Shown here in pieces: positions 8,630 to 16,486 of a stretch of DNA of 64,000 nucleotides (positions within the stretch are counted from its first letter, which is position 1; every line of letters starts with the position of its first letter). The position numbers and the translations under genes were made by a program. The notes beneath the pieces were generated by a model. The model worked only from the letters and a program-made list of their open reading frames with translations, was not told where the DNA came from and did no database searches. Source of the DNA: Glaciecola sp964621345 (GTDB taxonomy: Bacteria > Pseudomonadota > Gammaproteobacteria > Enterobacterales > Alteromonadaceae); assembly GCA_964621345.1 (NCBI GenBank), contig CAZUON010000005.1, positions 1 through 64,000 of the forward strand, read 5' to 3'.

Positions 8630-10741
8630 TTATTTATTTAATGAAGAAAACGACTTATTTTGCTCAACTAAGTCAAGCAGCAGTTTAGATGGTGCAAACC
8701 ACTGTTTACCATACTCACCTAAGCTGCTTTGATAATGTTGCATACGCGCTAACACATTACTTAATCCAACCTCGTCTGCATACTGCATGGGGCCGCCTCT
8801 GAATACGGGGAAGCCGTAGCCATATACATAAATTACGTCAATATCACTGGCTCTTTGGGCAATGCCTTCTTGTAGGATATTTGCCCCTTCGTTGATTAAC
8901 GGATAGATGCAGCGTTCCAGAATTTCCTGATCGCTAATTTCACGTTGTTCAATGCCTAACTCTTTTGCTTTACGAGCAGCAATTTCCATTACGCTTGGGT
9001 CAAATATTGGCTTGCGTTGGCCTGGCTCGTAGTTGTAAACACCTTTGCCAACTTTCAGCCCTACTCGACCGGCTTCGACCAGCTCGTCGGCAACAACGCA
9101 GTAGCTTGGGTCATGTTCGATAAACGCTTTTCGCGATTGGCGTACAAAGTAGCCGATATCTAAGCCAGCCATATCACCCATCGTAAATGGTCCCATTGGC
9201 ATGCCCAGTTGCATGATGACACGGTCTACTTGTTCAGGTGTTGCGCCCTCAAGCATTAAACGATTCGCTTCACGGCCGTAAACTTCAATCATTCGATTGC
9301 CCACAAAGCCAAAACACACTCCGACTAATACGCCAACTTTTCGAATAGTCTTGGCTAACTTCATCGCCGTTTTAATCACTTCGTCTGAAGTTTTATCGGC
9401 GCGTACAATTTCCAATAACTTCATCACGTTTGCAGGCGAGAAAAAGTGCAGACCAATCACATCCTCTGGACGAGAAGTTGATTCGGCAATTTCATTTATG
9501 TCTAACGTTGAAGTGTTCGACGCAAGTATTGCACCGGGCTTACAGACTTTATCAAGCGCTGAGAATACTTCTTTTTTAACCGACATTTTTTCAAATACCG
9601 CCTCAATCACCAAGTCAACATCAGCAAGGGCTTCATAATCAGTCGCTCCGCTCAATAACGCCATTCGTTGCTCAACTTGGTCTTGGGTAAGCTTGCCCTT
9701 TTTAGCTGAGTTTTCGTAGTTACGACGAATCACTTGCAGGCCTTTATCAAGCGCTTCTTGCTTGAGCTCTAACATCAGCACAGGAATACCGGCATTTGCA
9801 AAATTCATTGCAATCCCGCCGCCCATAGTACCTGCACCGATAATAGCAACTTGCTTTATACTTCGTTCTTGTGTGGTTTTTTGGAGTCCAGGCACATGAC
9901 TCGCCGCCCGCTCAGCAAAGAAAAAGTGCTGTTGGGCTCGCGCTTGGGGTGTTTCTAAACATTGCATAAAGAGCTTTGATTCCTCTTTAAGCCCTTTATC
10001 AAAACTGAGCTCGTAGGCAGCTTTGACAGCTTCAACACACTTTAATGGAGCAAAAAATCCCTTCGATTTCTTCGCTACTTGCTCGGCGTATGCCTCGAAT
10101 AAACCTTGTGTTTCAGCTGTCATAGTCAAATCTATTTTTGAAACTGGACGAGGACCTTGGGTAAGGGCAGTTGCTGCAAACGCCTTTGCACTGTCGAGTA
10201 GGGCCTCCGGTGATTCTACAAGTGACTCAAAAACCCCATTTAGCTTCACTACAGGGGTTGGCGCACCAGATACAATCATATCAAGTGCAGTTTTAGCATC
10301 GAGTAATCGAGGTAGGCGTTGCGTGCCGCCCGCACCGGGTAAAATTCCTAAATGCACTTCGGGTAATCCGACTTTATTTGCGCTCACGCTAAAGCGATAA
10401 TGACAAGCTAAGGCAAGCTCCAAACCACCGCCAAAGGCACTCCCCCCTAAGGCAGCAATTACTGGTTTAGGTGAGTTTTCGATAAAATTAAGCACCTCTG
10501 GCAACATAGGCTCCAGATTTCCTCCAGAAAACTCACTGATATCTGCTCCCGCGCTGAATAAGGGCAAGGCACTAGCAATAATTATTGCTGTGACATCCGA
10601 CTCATCTAATGCCGCTTGTACTGCTAACATAAGACCTTGCCTAACAGCCTGAGACAAAGCGTTTACAGGTGCATTATTTAACGTGATTACAGCAAGATTA
10701 TCGGTTTTTTCAATGGCTACGCATGCGCTATCAATTTGCAT
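8630..10741 (-). CDS. Bifunctional enoyl-CoA hydratase/3-hydroxyacyl-CoA dehydrogenase (FadB/FadJ-like)
   Basis: 703-residue multifunctional beta-oxidation enzyme. The N-terminal crotonase domain has both catalytic glutamates, Glu108 (GGLELA) and Glu128 (LPEVHLG). The NAD-binding 3-hydroxyacyl-CoA dehydrogenase domain starts at the Rossmann motif GAGTMGGG (302-309), with catalytic His432 in GLHFFSPAN. Two C-terminal dehydrogenase domains follow. The layout without a long linker resembles the peroxisomal bifunctional enzyme type as much as E. coli FadB (729 residues), so I give no symbol. No thiolase gene is next to it, so it must work with a thiolase encoded elsewhere. It is the first gene of the unit with the 600-residue acyl-CoA dehydrogenase. 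Confidence 0.93.
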   Translation of the reverse strand: MQIDSACVAIEKTDNLAVITLNNAPVNALSQAVRQGLMLAVQAALDESDVTAIIIASALPLFSAGADISEFSGGNLEPMLPEVLNFIENSPKPVIAALGGSAFGGGLELALACHYRFSVSANKVGLPEVHLGILPGAGGTQRLPRLLDAKTALDMIVSGAPTPVVKLNGVFESLVESPEALLDSAKAFAATALTQGPRPVSKIDLTMTAETQGLFEAYAEQVAKKSKGFFAPLKCVEAVKAAYELSFDKGLKEESKLFMQCLETPQARAQQHFFFAERAASHVPGLQKTTQERSIKQVAIIGAGTMGGGIAMNFANAGIPVLMLELKQEALDKGLQVIRRNYENSAKKGKLTQDQVEQRMALLSGATDYEALADVDLVIEAVFEKMSVKKEVFSALDKVCKPGAILASNTSTLDINEIAESTSRPEDVIGLHFFSPANVMKLLEIVRADKTSDEVIKTAMKLAKTIRKVGVLVGVCFGFVGNRMIEVYGREANRLMLEGATPEQVDRVIMQLGMPMGPFTMGDMAGLDIGYFVRQSRKAFIEHDPSYCVVADELVEAGRVGLKVGKGVYNYEPGQRKPIFDPSVMEIAARKAKELGIEQREISDQEILERCIYPLINEGANILQEGIAQRASDIDVIYVYGYGFPVFRGGPMQYADEVGLSNVLARMQHYQSSLGEYGKQWFAPSKLLLDLVEQNKSFSSLNK

Positions 10742-10995
10742 AAAGAAATCCTAATTAATTTCGGTATTAACATAAGATTAACGCAAAGTCTGTCTATCAG
10801 CCCAATTTATTGATTTAATGTTGATTAATAACGAAAGCTAATGATTGTTAGGTAGTTGTAAGGCATCGCGGGCATCACTTACTCGTTCTAACGATTAAAA
10901 ATACAAATAATTGATACTACATTGTCAGTTTAATGAATTGTGCGTTTTCACTGTTTACCGATATACTGTTAATAAATTGTAAATAAATGGTGAAC

Positions 10996-11910
10996 ATGAA
11001 GATTCTTAAAACACCCTCTGAGCGATTTGAAGCACTGGCCGGTTATAGCTTTCAACCAAACTATCTTGATGTTGGCGAACCAGAGCAAAGCCTGATGATG
11101 CATTATGTGGACTATGGTAAAAAAGACGCGCCGGTCATACTCATGCTACATGGCCAACCTACTTGGAGTTACTTATATCGGAAAATGATATGTAAAGCTG
11201 AGGCTGAGGGCTATCGCGTTATTGCGCCTGATTTGATCGGCTTTGGAAAGTCTGACAAATTTGCCTCGCAAAGCCCCTATACATATGCCAATCACTTGAT
11301 GTGGCTCGAACGTTTATTGCTAGCGCTGAAAATTACCGATGTTCATTTAATATGCCAAGACTGGGGTGGCCTGTTAGGCCTGCGACTGCTTGTAAAATTC
11401 CCCGATTTATTTGCTAGCGTGGTTGCTGCAAATACAATGCTACCAACTGGAGAGCATCCACCAGGTGAGGCATTTTTAAAGTGGCAAGCGTTTTCGCAAA
11501 ACGTAGAGCATTTCGAGGTAGGCAAAGTCATACAAAATGCCACCGTAAATGACATGATTAGCGAGGTTATTATGGCCTACGATGCGCCCTTTCCAAGTGA
11601 AGAATACAAATGTGGGGTCAGGAAATTTCCAATGTTGGTACCCATATCAATTGACGATCCTGAAAGCGAAAATAACCGCAAGGCATGGCAAGTACTCATG
11701 ACCTTAGACAAACCGTTTTTAACTGCGTTTAGCGATAATGATCCTATTACCGCTGGTGGCGATAAAATTATGCAAAAGCTCATACCCGGATGCAAAGGAC
11801 AACCTCACGTCGTAATTAAAGGAGGCGGGCATTTTCTTCAGGAAGATGTTGGTGAGCAGTTAATACAACACGCACTCTCATTTTTTAAAAAGGTAAATGT
11901 AAATGGATAA
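10996..11910 (+). CDS. Haloalkane-dehalogenase-like alpha/beta hydrolase
   Basis: About 304 residues. Numbered from the upstream ATG at 10987, it has HGQPTWSYLY (55-64) and nucleophile Asp125-Trp126 in CQDWGG. A second tryptophan is Trp166 in LKWQAF, Asp252 lies in FSDNDPIT, and His282 in GGGHF. Asp–Asp–His plus the two Trp halide ligands is the pattern of haloalkane dehalogenase subfamily I. Homologues usually begin with M-ILxTP, which matches the ATG at 10996; the ATG at 10987 remains possible, and neither has a strong ribosome site. The stop codon overlaps the start of the downstream SDR gene by 8 nt, so the two are translationally coupled. True dehalogenase activity is inferred, not shown. 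Confidence 0.85.
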   Translation: MKILKTPSERFEALAGYSFQPNYLDVGEPEQSLMMHYVDYGKKDAPVILMLHGQPTWSYLYRKMICKAEAEGYRVIAPDLIGFGKSDKFASQSPYTYANHLMWLERLLLALKITDVHLICQDWGGLLGLRLLVKFPDLFASVVAANTMLPTGEHPPGEAFLKWQAFSQNVEHFEVGKVIQNATVNDMISEVIMAYDAPFPSEEYKCGVRKFPMLVPISIDDPESENNRKAWQVLMTLDKPFLTAFSDNDPITAGGDKIMQKLIPGCKGQPHVVIKGGGHFLQEDVGEQLIQHALSFFKKVNVNG

Positions 11911-12667
11911 ACTTCTCGATTTTTCAGACTCTGTAGGTCTAATCACTGGTGCAGGAAGCGGTTTTGGTAGAGCCCTAGCCATGGCGCTACATGAGCGCGG
12001 TGCGAAGCTAGTTCTAACGGATATAAACGAAAGCGGTTTGCAATCTACCGCCTCTTTATTACCCGATAGCAGTAAGGTCCTAACGATAGCATGTGATGTC
12101 GCACAAGAAGATAGCTCAATAGACAGTGTCGCCTTGGCCATGAAGGAATTTGGCCGCCTCGATTTTGCGGTAAACAACGCAGGTATCGCCCACCCTCAGG
12201 GTCCTATGCATGAAATGACAAATGAAATTTATGACAGCCAGTTTGCGGTAAACGTGAAAGGTGTTGGCTTTGGCATTAAACATCAAGCTAAGGTAATGTT
12301 AAAGCAAGGTTCAGGACATATTCTGAATATCAGCTCGGTGGCAGGCTTAGGCGGTGCGCCTAAAGGTGGAGCTTATAGCGCGGCAAAGCATGCTGTTATT
12401 GGTTTAAGCAAAACTGCCGCCATTGAATACGCAAGATACAATGTAAGGGTGAACACGATATGCCCTTTCTTTAGCCCTACCGACATCATGAATATTGAAG
12501 GCTTAAGTACTCAGGCTGAAAAAGATAAACTTGGGTTAGGTGCGCCCATCAAACGTATCAGCACAATAGATGAAATAGTCAACGTTATGGTACTCATCTT
12601 GTCCCCTGCCAATACCTACATGACAGGCCAGTCTATTGCCATTGATGGTGGCGTTACTGCTTGGTAA
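11903..12667 (+). CDS. Short-chain dehydrogenase/reductase (classical SDR)
   Basis: 254-residue classical SDR. The cofactor motif TGAGSGFG is at 15-22 and Asp follows beta-2 (VLTDIN), which suggests NAD preference. NNAG comes next, then catalytic Ser in NISSVAG and the YSAAK active site. The C-terminal AIDGG motif is typical of the family. It overlaps the haloalkane-dehalogenase-like gene by 8 nt, so it probably acts in the same pathway, for example oxidising the alcohol released by the hydrolase. That pairing is inference; substrate is unknown. Confidence 0.92.
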   Translation: MDKLLDFSDSVGLITGAGSGFGRALAMALHERGAKLVLTDINESGLQSTASLLPDSSKVLTIACDVAQEDSSIDSVALAMKEFGRLDFAVNNAGIAHPQGPMHEMTNEIYDSQFAVNVKGVGFGIKHQAKVMLKQGSGHILNISSVAGLGGAPKGGAYSAAKHAVIGLSKTAAIEYARYNVRVNTICPFFSPTDIMNIEGLSTQAEKDKLGLGAPIKRISTIDEIVNVMVLILSPANTYMTGQSIAIDGGVTAW

Positions 12668-12808
12668 GCAACCGATAACAACATCCGAATACGCTTAGCC
12701 ACGAATGAAACCGTATTGTGCAACATACCCTAGTATCGATACATGGTCTTTTACCCCGTTTGATTTGTTTTATGCTTAGTCATGAAATAACCAAACGGAG
12801 TAAACATC

Positions 12809-13201
12809 ATGTTGAAAAAGATACTTATACCGTTACTCGCAATTGCACCACTTTCATTCTCTACGCCTGCCAGCGCTGAGATTGAGGCGGCACTTGCAAA
12901 CATCTGCGAAATTGTAAAAACAGATGACAAAAGCGAGTTACGTAAGAAAATGAAAAACGTACGTTCTAATTACCAAATGCAGTTGCGTGATTATTACAAC
13001 GGCATTAGTTGTGGCGGCAACAGCCTGATAAAACTAGCGATTTTAAATAACGCAGTGGACGCAGGCACCTTATTGGTGAAAAAAATGCCAAAAAAGCTTT
13101 TAGCGGAGCCGGAAACGGACGGTAAAACCTTGTCTGCTTGGATTAACGAGCAAGGCCTAGCCGACAATGCCGTTGCGAAAGAGCTCTTAGATAGAATATA
13201 G
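12809..13201 (+). CDS. Exported DUF3718-family protein (copy 2)
   Basis: 130 residues with signal peptide (cleavage after SAE-region near residue 24). It is a close paralogue of the protein at 5195-5590: the same ANIC, DDKSELRKKM, YY.GISC.GNSL, AGTLLVKKMPK and EPETDG blocks occur in the same order and spacing. A GGAG ribosome site lies 9 nt before the ATG, and a strong terminator follows, so it is its own transcript. Role unknown; both copies keep both cysteines. Confidence 0.82.
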   Translation: MLKKILIPLLAIAPLSFSTPASAEIEAALANICEIVKTDDKSELRKKMKNVRSNYQMQLRDYYNGISCGGNSLIKLAILNNAVDAGTLLVKKMPKKLLAEPETDGKTLSAWINEQGLADNAVAKELLDRI

Positions 13202-13262
13202 CAGTTTTCACATATGTTGATATACAGTTCAACATGGTAGGCAAAGGCAACTTTGCCATTAG

Positions 13263-13289
13263 TGGCCCCTTTACGGGGCCATTTTTTAT
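13263..13289 (+). terminator. Rho-independent terminator after DUF3718 copy 2
   Basis: Perfect stem TGGCCCC/GGGGCCA with a 5-nt loop followed by six T on the plus strand. It is preceded by a second small hairpin (GGCAAA/TTTGCC, about 13240-13258). Confidence 0.9.
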
Positions 13290-13336
13290 TCTGCGCTGTT
13301 GTGAAAAGCTCTAGGAGATAGTACTGAGTCCCCGGT

Positions 13337-14311
13337 TTAAGGGACGATTACGACCTTTCCTTTTACCTGACGATTCGTTACTTTGTCGATGGCTTTGACA
13401 GCGTCTTTTAGAGCAAACGCTTCGTCGATGTGTACTTTCACTTTTCCTTTTGCATACCAGGTAATTAGCTCTTCCATATTCGCAATAAAGGTTTGTGGCT
13501 CATGTGCAACAAAGGATCCCCAAAATACACCAACGACAGAATAGCCTTTCACTAAGGCCAAGTTGACTGGGAACTTAGGAATATCACCACCAGCAAAGCC
13601 GATAATTAACAAGCGACCGCCCCAAGCGACAGAGCGTGAACAGGCATGAAAAATATCGCCTCCAACACACTCATATACAACATCAACACCTTTGCCATTA
13701 GTCAATGACTTTACCGCGTCTTTTAAGTCTTGCTCACTGTAATTAATGGTATGTTCTGCGCCATTATGTTTTGCGACTTCGCATTTTTCATCACTGGAGC
13801 AAGCAGCAATAACCGTCGCGCCCATTTCTTTTGCTATTTGGACCGCCGCTAACCCTGTCCCACCAGCTGCTCCCGTAACTAAAAGGGTCTCGCCTGGTTG
13901 TATTTGTGCGCGTTGTTTCAGTGCATGATGCGCAGTTGCATGCGCAGTTACAAGCCCAGCTGCTTCTTCTAAAGGGATCAAATCAGGTATTGGCATCACC
14001 TGCGATGCAGGTACTGCGACCTTCTCTGCATATCCACCTAAACTGCAAATACCTAAGACTCTCATACCCACTTTTAAGTGCTTAACCCCCTCACCAACTT
14101 CACTTACCGTACCGGCCACTTCCGTTCCTGGGATAAAGGGCAACTCAGGTTTCAATTGGTACAAACCCTGCACTAATAGGCTGTCAGGAAAGTTAACCCC
14201 TGCAGCGGCAACGTCAATCACCACCTGCGCTTTGCCCGCTTTAGGCACTTCAAAATCTTCATATTTTAAATCTGATACGGGAGCAAAGTCATGACACACG
14301 ATTGCTTTCAT
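13337..14311 (-). CDS. NADPH:quinone oxidoreductase family protein (zinc-free MDR)
   Basis: 324-residue medium-chain dehydrogenase/reductase. The N-terminal GroES-like domain contains FPDSLLVQGLYQ and PGTEVAGTV. The Rossmann domain has the nucleotide motif TGAAGGTGLAAVQIAK near 145-160. The structural and catalytic zinc cysteines of alcohol dehydrogenases are absent, placing it with quinone oxidoreductase/enoyl reductase-type MDRs. It lies downstream of the ACAD10/11-like gene on the same strand, but a hairpin terminator lies in the spacer, so it may be only partly co-transcribed. The actual acceptor is unknown. Confidence 0.9.
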   Translation of the reverse strand: MKAIVCHDFAPVSDLKYEDFEVPKAGKAQVVIDVAAAGVNFPDSLLVQGLYQLKPELPFIPGTEVAGTVSEVGEGVKHLKVGMRVLGICSLGGYAEKVAVPASQVMPIPDLIPLEEAAGLVTAHATAHHALKQRAQIQPGETLLVTGAAGGTGLAAVQIAKEMGATVIAACSSDEKCEVAKHNGAEHTINYSEQDLKDAVKSLTNGKGVDVVYECVGGDIFHACSRSVAWGGRLLIIGFAGGDIPKFPVNLALVKGYSVVGVFWGSFVAHEPQTFIANMEELITWYAKGKVKVHIDEAFALKDAVKAIDKVTNRQVKGKVVIVP

Positions 14312-14338
14312 TTGGTCTACCTTTATTAAATAGCTGTT

Positions 14339-14365
14339 AAAAAAAGCCTTACTTATAAAAGGCTT
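14339..14365 (-). terminator. Terminator between ACAD10/11-like gene and quinone oxidoreductase gene
   Basis: Stem AAGCCTT/AAGGCTT with an 8-nt loop followed on the minus strand by seven T. It sits 22 nt after the dehydrogenase stop codon and so attenuates or ends that transcript before the oxidoreductase gene. Confidence 0.7.
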
Positions 14366-14387
14366 CCATACTTAATTACGTATATTA

Positions 14388-15620
14388 TTATGCTTGTTTT
14401 GCCGCTTGTGCCTGAATCAGGTTTCGTCCTAATTGCATCATATGCACCTGGTCTGGACCATCGGCTAAGCGGATCGTACGGGCGTATGCTAATGTAGCCG
14501 ACAAAATAGTATCTTGCGAAGTACCTGCAGCCCCATGTAGCTGGATCGCCTCGTCTATCACTTCACACGCCATTTTAGGGGCAACAATTTTAATTGCTGC
14601 GATGATATTCTTCGCTACTTTGTTGCCATAACGGTCCATTTGATCGGCCGCTTTTAAGGTCAGTAATCTCGCCTGCTCAATTTTACAATACATCTGCGAG
14701 ATACTCTCTCTGACACTTTGTTGCTTTGACAAGGGCTGACCAAAAGCAATACGTTGTTCAACTCGCTCACATGCCATATCTAAAGCTCTTTGTGCACAGC
14801 CAATCAGACGCATACAGTGGTGAATCCTTCCTGGTCCTAAACGTCCTTGCGCAATCTCAAAGCCCCGGCCCTCTCCAAGTATGAGATTTTCAGCAGGCAC
14901 GCGTACATTTTCAAACAACACTTCGGCATGTCCAATGGGCTCGTCCAAATAGCCCATAGCCGACATCGCCCTAACAACGGTTACGCCTTGTGTATCTAAG
15001 GGAACTAAAATTTGTGATTGTTGAGCATGACGGGGCGCTGTCGTATCAGTTTTCCCCATCACTATTAGTATCTTACAATTGTCGTTCATAGCACCACTGG
15101 TATACCATTTACGGCCATTGATTACGTATTCATCGCCATCTCTAGTAATTGATGTCTCGATATTAGTCGCATCAGAAGATGCGACATCAGGCTCTGTCAT
15201 GGCAAAGCCTGAGCGAATTTCACCTGCTAGCAACGGCATTAGCCATTGGGATTTTTGTGCGTCACTGCCATACTTTGCTAATACCTCCATGTTTCCGGTA
15301 TCAGGCGCGCTGCAATTAAAGATTTCGCCACTGAACATGACCCTCCCCATTTGCTCACACAAGGGCGCATACTCCAAATTAGTCAGGCCTGCACCAAGCG
15401 GTAAATATTCGCTCGGTAAAAATAGGTTCCATAAACCAGCCGCTTTCGCTTTTGCCTTTAGCTCTTCCATCATGGCAGGCGTTTGCCACATACTGGGTGT
15501 ACTGGCGTTGCTTGCGACTGCATCATGATATTGTTGTTCAACAGGATAAACGTGTTCATCCATAAAGGCGTTTAATTGATTTAATAGGCCTTGGGTTTTT
15601 TCACTGTAATCGAAGTTCAT
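14388..15620 (-). CDS. Acyl-CoA dehydrogenase, ACAD10/11-like
   Basis: 410-residue flavin acyl-CoA dehydrogenase. The N-terminal helical domain is followed by the FAD-contact motif FAMTEPDVASSDATN near 140-155 and the middle beta domain. The C-terminal helices contain RIHHCMRLIGCAQRALD and LHGAAGTSQD, and near the end RLADGPDQVHMMQLGR. That last block is the ACAD10/11 subgroup signature, in which the region that carries the catalytic Glu in ordinary acyl-CoA dehydrogenases (YEGT) reads DGPD. The gene starts 16 bp after the histidine phosphatase stop, so the two form one unit. ACAD11 relatives act on long or 4-hydroxy acyl-CoAs; substrate here is inferred at best. Confidence 0.92.
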   Translation of the reverse strand: MNFDYSEKTQGLLNQLNAFMDEHVYPVEQQYHDAVASNASTPSMWQTPAMMEELKAKAKAAGLWNLFLPSEYLPLGAGLTNLEYAPLCEQMGRVMFSGEIFNCSAPDTGNMEVLAKYGSDAQKSQWLMPLLAGEIRSGFAMTEPDVASSDATNIETSITRDGDEYVINGRKWYTSGAMNDNCKILIVMGKTDTTAPRHAQQSQILVPLDTQGVTVVRAMSAMGYLDEPIGHAEVLFENVRVPAENLILGEGRGFEIAQGRLGPGRIHHCMRLIGCAQRALDMACERVEQRIAFGQPLSKQQSVRESISQMYCKIEQARLLTLKAADQMDRYGNKVAKNIIAAIKIVAPKMACEVIDEAIQLHGAAGTSQDTILSATLAYARTIRLADGPDQVHMMQLGRNLIQAQAAKQA

Positions 15621-15636
15621 AATCGTTGACCTTATA

Positions 15637-16296
15637 CTAGCTGTAGGTAATGAGATGTTGACGCTCTAAATCATCAAGATGTGGCACGTTATTAAAACTA
15701 CTTAGCTGTGCGGACGATGAATTAAAGTAAATATGATGAATACTGGTGTTTTTTATCTGTAAATTGAAGTCTATTGCTTTAGGGATACTCAAACCGAGTA
15801 ATTGCATCAAACAAATTGCAATCGCCCCCCCCGATGACACTACCAACACACGCTTATTTGGAGAGTCAAAAACGTTTTGAGCCGCTTTGTTCACACGCCC
15901 TTCAAAATGTGACCAATGCTCCGGTAGCTCGCCAAGTCCTTGTTCTGACCATGCCACCATGGCCGATTTAAGAACTCGATACCAATCGCTGCGCGGAGAA
16001 TCCTTTGCAGGCGTATGTTCTGGGTGTTTTTTTAAATACGCATTAACTACCGCGTTAAAATCAAATTCGTTCCAGCCTGCATCTACCTCAAAGTTGTTAC
16101 TGTGCCCAACGATTCCTTGTGCTGTCTCTTTATGACGTACCATGTTACCGGTGAGTACTTGGTCAAAATTAATATTACGGGTTTTGAAGTAGTCGCCTAG
16201 TAAGCGGCTTTGCTCATGCCCAAGCTTGCTTAGCTTATCGTAATTTTCACTTCCAAAAGATGCTTGCGCGTGTCGGATTAAATATAGTTCAGCCAT
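15637..16296 (-). CDS. Histidine phosphatase superfamily protein (RHA motif)
   Basis: 219 residues with the N-terminal phosphohistidine motif YLIRHAQ (RHA in place of RHG). A conserved Arg follows (MVRHKETA), and the C-terminal half has the glycine-rich loop VVSSGGAIA. In most members that loop reads SHGG and supplies the second catalytic His; here it is Ser. This substitution is found in a subgroup of bacterial members, so the protein may still be active, with altered catalysis. It is the first gene of a unit with the ACAD10/11-like dehydrogenase, suggesting a phosphate-removal step on an acyl or sugar-type intermediate; this link is inferred from position only. Confidence 0.82.
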   Translation of the reverse strand: MAELYLIRHAQASFGSENYDKLSKLGHEQSRLLGDYFKTRNINFDQVLTGNMVRHKETAQGIVGHSNNFEVDAGWNEFDFNAVVNAYLKKHPEHTPAKDSPRSDWYRVLKSAMVAWSEQGLGELPEHWSHFEGRVNKAAQNVFDSPNKRVLVVSSGGAIAICLMQLLGLSIPKAIDFNLQIKNTSIHHIYFNSSSAQLSSFNNVPHLDDLERQHLITYS

Positions 16297-16400
16297 AAGT
16301 GTCCATATTAGACTATGTTAAATTGAGGTTAATGGTTTTTATACACTAAAGGTAATTGATTGTGTTGATATAATGGCATTCATCAAAAATATGCATTTTG

Positions 16401-16414
16401 TTAATCGAGATCAA
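16401..16414 (+). promoter_or_regulatory. FNR/Anr-type box upstream of hemN
   Basis: TTAATCGAGATCAA matches the FNR consensus TTGAT-N4-ATCAA at nine of ten defined positions. It lies 73-86 bp upstream of the hemN start codon. With the -10-like hexamer TAGTAT (16437-16442) the box centre falls about 41.5 bp before the start site, the classical class II activator position. A better -10 (TATAAT, 16450-16455) would put it about 13 bp further upstream. Confidence 0.65.
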
Positions 16415-16486
16415 TATTCGCCCTCGCCGCCTGCGATAGTATCCATCGTTATAATATCTTAATAGTGCGTAAAGCGAGTAAAGCCA

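Noticed and set aside
15079..15528. Plus-strand open frame of 149 codons opposite the ACAD10/11-like gene
   Set aside because: Lies entirely over conserved dehydrogenase coding sequence.
16356..16369. TTGAT-N4-TTGAT upstream of hemN as a second FNR box
   Set aside because: The half-sites are in direct, not inverted, orientation, so it does not fit the FNR dimer site.
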